Assembly: GCA_943913335.1 (NCBI GenBank)
Contig: CALTXS010000042.1
Coordinates: 1 to 7,366 of the forward strand
Reading direction: 5' to 3'
DNA length: 7,366 nt
Origin: an uncultured Lysobacter sp.
Lineage (GTDB): Bacteria; Pseudomonadota; Gammaproteobacteria; Xanthomonadales; Xanthomonadaceae
Shown: piece by piece, positions 6,035-7,366 of the stretch
Position numbering within the stretch: the stretch's first letter is position 1
How the letters are laid out: each line of letters starts with the position of its first letter
Translations under genes and position numbers: made by a program
The notes under the pieces: model-generated
What the model saw: only the letters and a program-made list of their open reading frames with translations
Databases searched by the model: none
What the model was told of the DNA's origin: nothing

Positions 6035-7366
6035 AATGGCGTCCGTCGCAGACGTACTACCGTATTCGTCTCATGTAGAGCCCGGCGTGATTCGTCTGAC
6101 CGGCGGCGAACTGATGACGACTCTGGAGTTGTCGGGTTTGCCCGCCGAAGGCCTGTCGGCGGACGACCTGCGCCGCCACCATGACGAGTTTGAGCGCACG
6201 ATTCGCTCGCTCAAGGGCCCTGATCATGGCCACTTTGCCTTGTGGGCCCATCAGATCAAGCGGCGGGAGATCGCCAAGTCACCCGCACCTGCCGGTAGCG
6301 CATCGATATGGGAGCGAAGCCTATGCCGCGCGCGTGGGGTGCAGGAGCAGGGTGCCTATACGGTCCGCAATTATCTGACACTGATTCATCGGCCACCGCC
6401 TTTGAGGGCGAGTCGACTGCGAAATGCGCAGGACTGTGCGCGTGCTGTGGATTCGGCTCTTGTGACGCACACGGAGCATCTGGCGGCATTAGAGTCCGGC
6501 CTGATGGCGTATCGCCCCTCTCGATTACAGGTTTTCAACGAAAGTGGTCAGCTGATGTCCATGCCAATGCGATTTCTCGCGACATTACTGGGGCACCCTC
6601 ATTGTGTTGGCCTGGTTCCCGCCGGGCCCATTCGCCATCATCTGCTGGAATCCGATTGGACTTTTGATGCGCAGTCCGCGACTTGGTCGTGGACCGATAC
6701 GTCGTTGCCTGCCGGCTGCGGCGCCATGCTCCAGGTTCGCGAGTATCCCACGCGCACCGCGCCCGGGATGCTGTCGTCGTTGGCAGATCTGCCAATCGAA
6801 TACGTGCAATCGCAGTCTTTTTCACCACTGGGACGACAACAGGCGCTGACGACATTAGATCGTGCCAAGTCGCGACTATGGGCGGCGGGGGATCGCGCCG
6901 TCTCGCAGATTGCGGAGCTGGATCAGGCCATGGATGCGCTGAGTGGCGGCGGGCTGGTTTTTGGTGAGTATCACTATTCACTGGCGGTGCGCGCCGAAAG
7001 TCGTCAGGCATTGGAGACGGTCCTGGCCGATGCCCGTGCCGAACTGACACGCAACGGATTGGTGTCGGTGCGGGAGACTCATGGTGCGTTGCCCGCGTAC
7101 TTGGCCCAGTTTCCCGGCAACTGGCGCTATCGGCCCCGGGTCGCCGTGATCAGTTCACAAAATGCGACGGCCTTTTCGGCACCTCATGGCGAGTATCTGG
7201 GTAAGGCCGAGGGCAATCCGTGGGGCCCGGCAGTGTGTGCTTTTCGAACAAGGCAGGGGCAGTTGCATCACTTCAGCTTTCATCCGAGCGAACCCGGCCG
7301 CGATGCCAATGGCGAACTGGTCTTGGGCAACACGCTGATCATCGGTAAATCAGGCGTCGGCAAAAC
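6027..7366 (+). CDS. virB4: Type IV secretion ATPase VirB4, 3'-truncated by the window edge
   Basis: The frame is open without a stop from 6027 to the end of the window, giving 446 complete codons. VirB4 is the inner-membrane ATPase that powers pilus biogenesis and substrate transfer. The N-terminal CagE/TrbE/VirB4 domain is seen in LPYSSHVEPGVIRLTGGEL, in YLTLIHRP near residue 125, in FGEYHYSLAV (312-321), in LPAYLAQFPGNWRYRPR (355-371) and in the following NPWGPAV. Then GNTLIIGKSGVGK brings the chain to the Walker A motif, with Lys446 as the last full codon. VirB4 proteins are about 800 residues, so Walker B and the C-terminal half lie beyond the edge. The first GTG overlaps virB3 by 8 bases; ATG 6036 is the alternative start. 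Several minus-strand and other-frame open stretches across the gene are shadows. Confidence 0.93.
   Translation, partial: MGRMASVADVLPYSSHVEPGVIRLTGGELMTTLELSGLPAEGLSADDLRRHHDEFERTIRSLKGPDHGHFALWAHQIKRREIAKSPAPAGSASIWERSLCRARGVQEQGAYTVRNYLTLIHRPPPLRASRLRNAQDCARAVDSALVTHTEHLAALESGLMAYRPSRLQVFNESGQLMSMPMRFLATLLGHPHCVGLVPAGPIRHHLLESDWTFDAQSATWSWTDTSLPAGCGAMLQVREYPTRTAPGMLSSLADLPIEYVQSQSFSPLGRQQALTTLDRAKSRLWAAGDRAVSQIAELDQAMDALSGGGLVFGEYHYSLAVRAESRQALETVLADARAELTRNGLVSVRETHGALPAYLAQFPGNWRYRPRVAVISSQNATAFSAPHGEYLGKAEGNPWGPAVCAFRTRQGQLHHFSFHPSEPGRDANGELVLGNTLIIGKSGVGK

Noticed and set aside
6308..6667. Plus-strand open frame of 119 codons overlapping virB4 in another frame
   Set aside because: No recognisable motif or ribosome site, and fully covered by the virB4 frame.
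6535..7050. Minus-strand open frame of 171 codons inside virB4
   Set aside because: The plus-strand frame has clear VirB4 motifs across the same bases; the reverse frame is arginine/proline-rich, as expected of a shadow in GC-rich DNA.
1..7366. CRISPR arrays, insertion sequences, riboswitches
   Set aside because: No regularly spaced repeats, no transposase-like frame with terminal repeats, and no leader with recognisable riboswitch elements were found by eye on either strand.

Overview
The window reads as GC-rich chromosomal DNA of a gammaproteobacterium. The combination of a PilV/PilW/PilX/PilE minor-pilin set, a separate FimT and a VirB2-VirB3-VirB4 secretion cluster, together with general codon choice, fits the Lysobacterales (Xanthomonadales). 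That placement is inference and only moderately secure.

Layout from left to right. (1) 1-1185, plus strand: the 3' part of ppnN, a nucleotide 5'-monophosphate nucleosidase of the LOG family, followed by a hairpin at 1218-1243. (2) 1288-3434, plus strand: a tightly overlapping four-gene minor-pilin operon, pilV-like, pilW-like, pilX-like and pilE-like. Each product starts with a class III (prepilin peptidase) leader. There is no pilY1 gene between pilX and pilE and no fimT/fimU at the front. (3) 3515-4456, plus strand: a cation diffusion facilitator (CzcD/ZitB type) metal exporter. A perfect inverted repeat (8-bp arms, 5-bp spacer) lies just upstream and is a likely operator. (4) 4502-4529: a strong, symmetric intrinsic terminator between converging genes. 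(5) 4538-4614, minus strand: tRNA-Asn (anticodon GTT, CCA encoded) with a clear promoter at 4630-4657. (6) 4675-5184, minus strand: a FimT/GspH-type minor pilin, which may be the missing first member of the pilin set. (7) 5403 to the end, plus strand: start of a type IV secretion operon, virB2 (pilin), virB3 and virB4. The virB4 frame stays open through the end of the window and is cut exactly in its Walker A motif.

Two surface machines therefore adjoin: the minor pilins that prime a type IV pilus (fimT plus pilV/W/X/E), and a VirB-type type IV secretion apparatus transcribed divergently from fimT. The CDF exporter and the tRNA gene sit between the two pilin loci. I see no transposase, integrase, CRISPR array or obvious direct repeats. 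I did not find a clearly undescribed system. The points most worth checking are the palindrome before the exporter, the split and pilY1-less minor-pilin locus, and the identity of the secretion system beyond the right edge.
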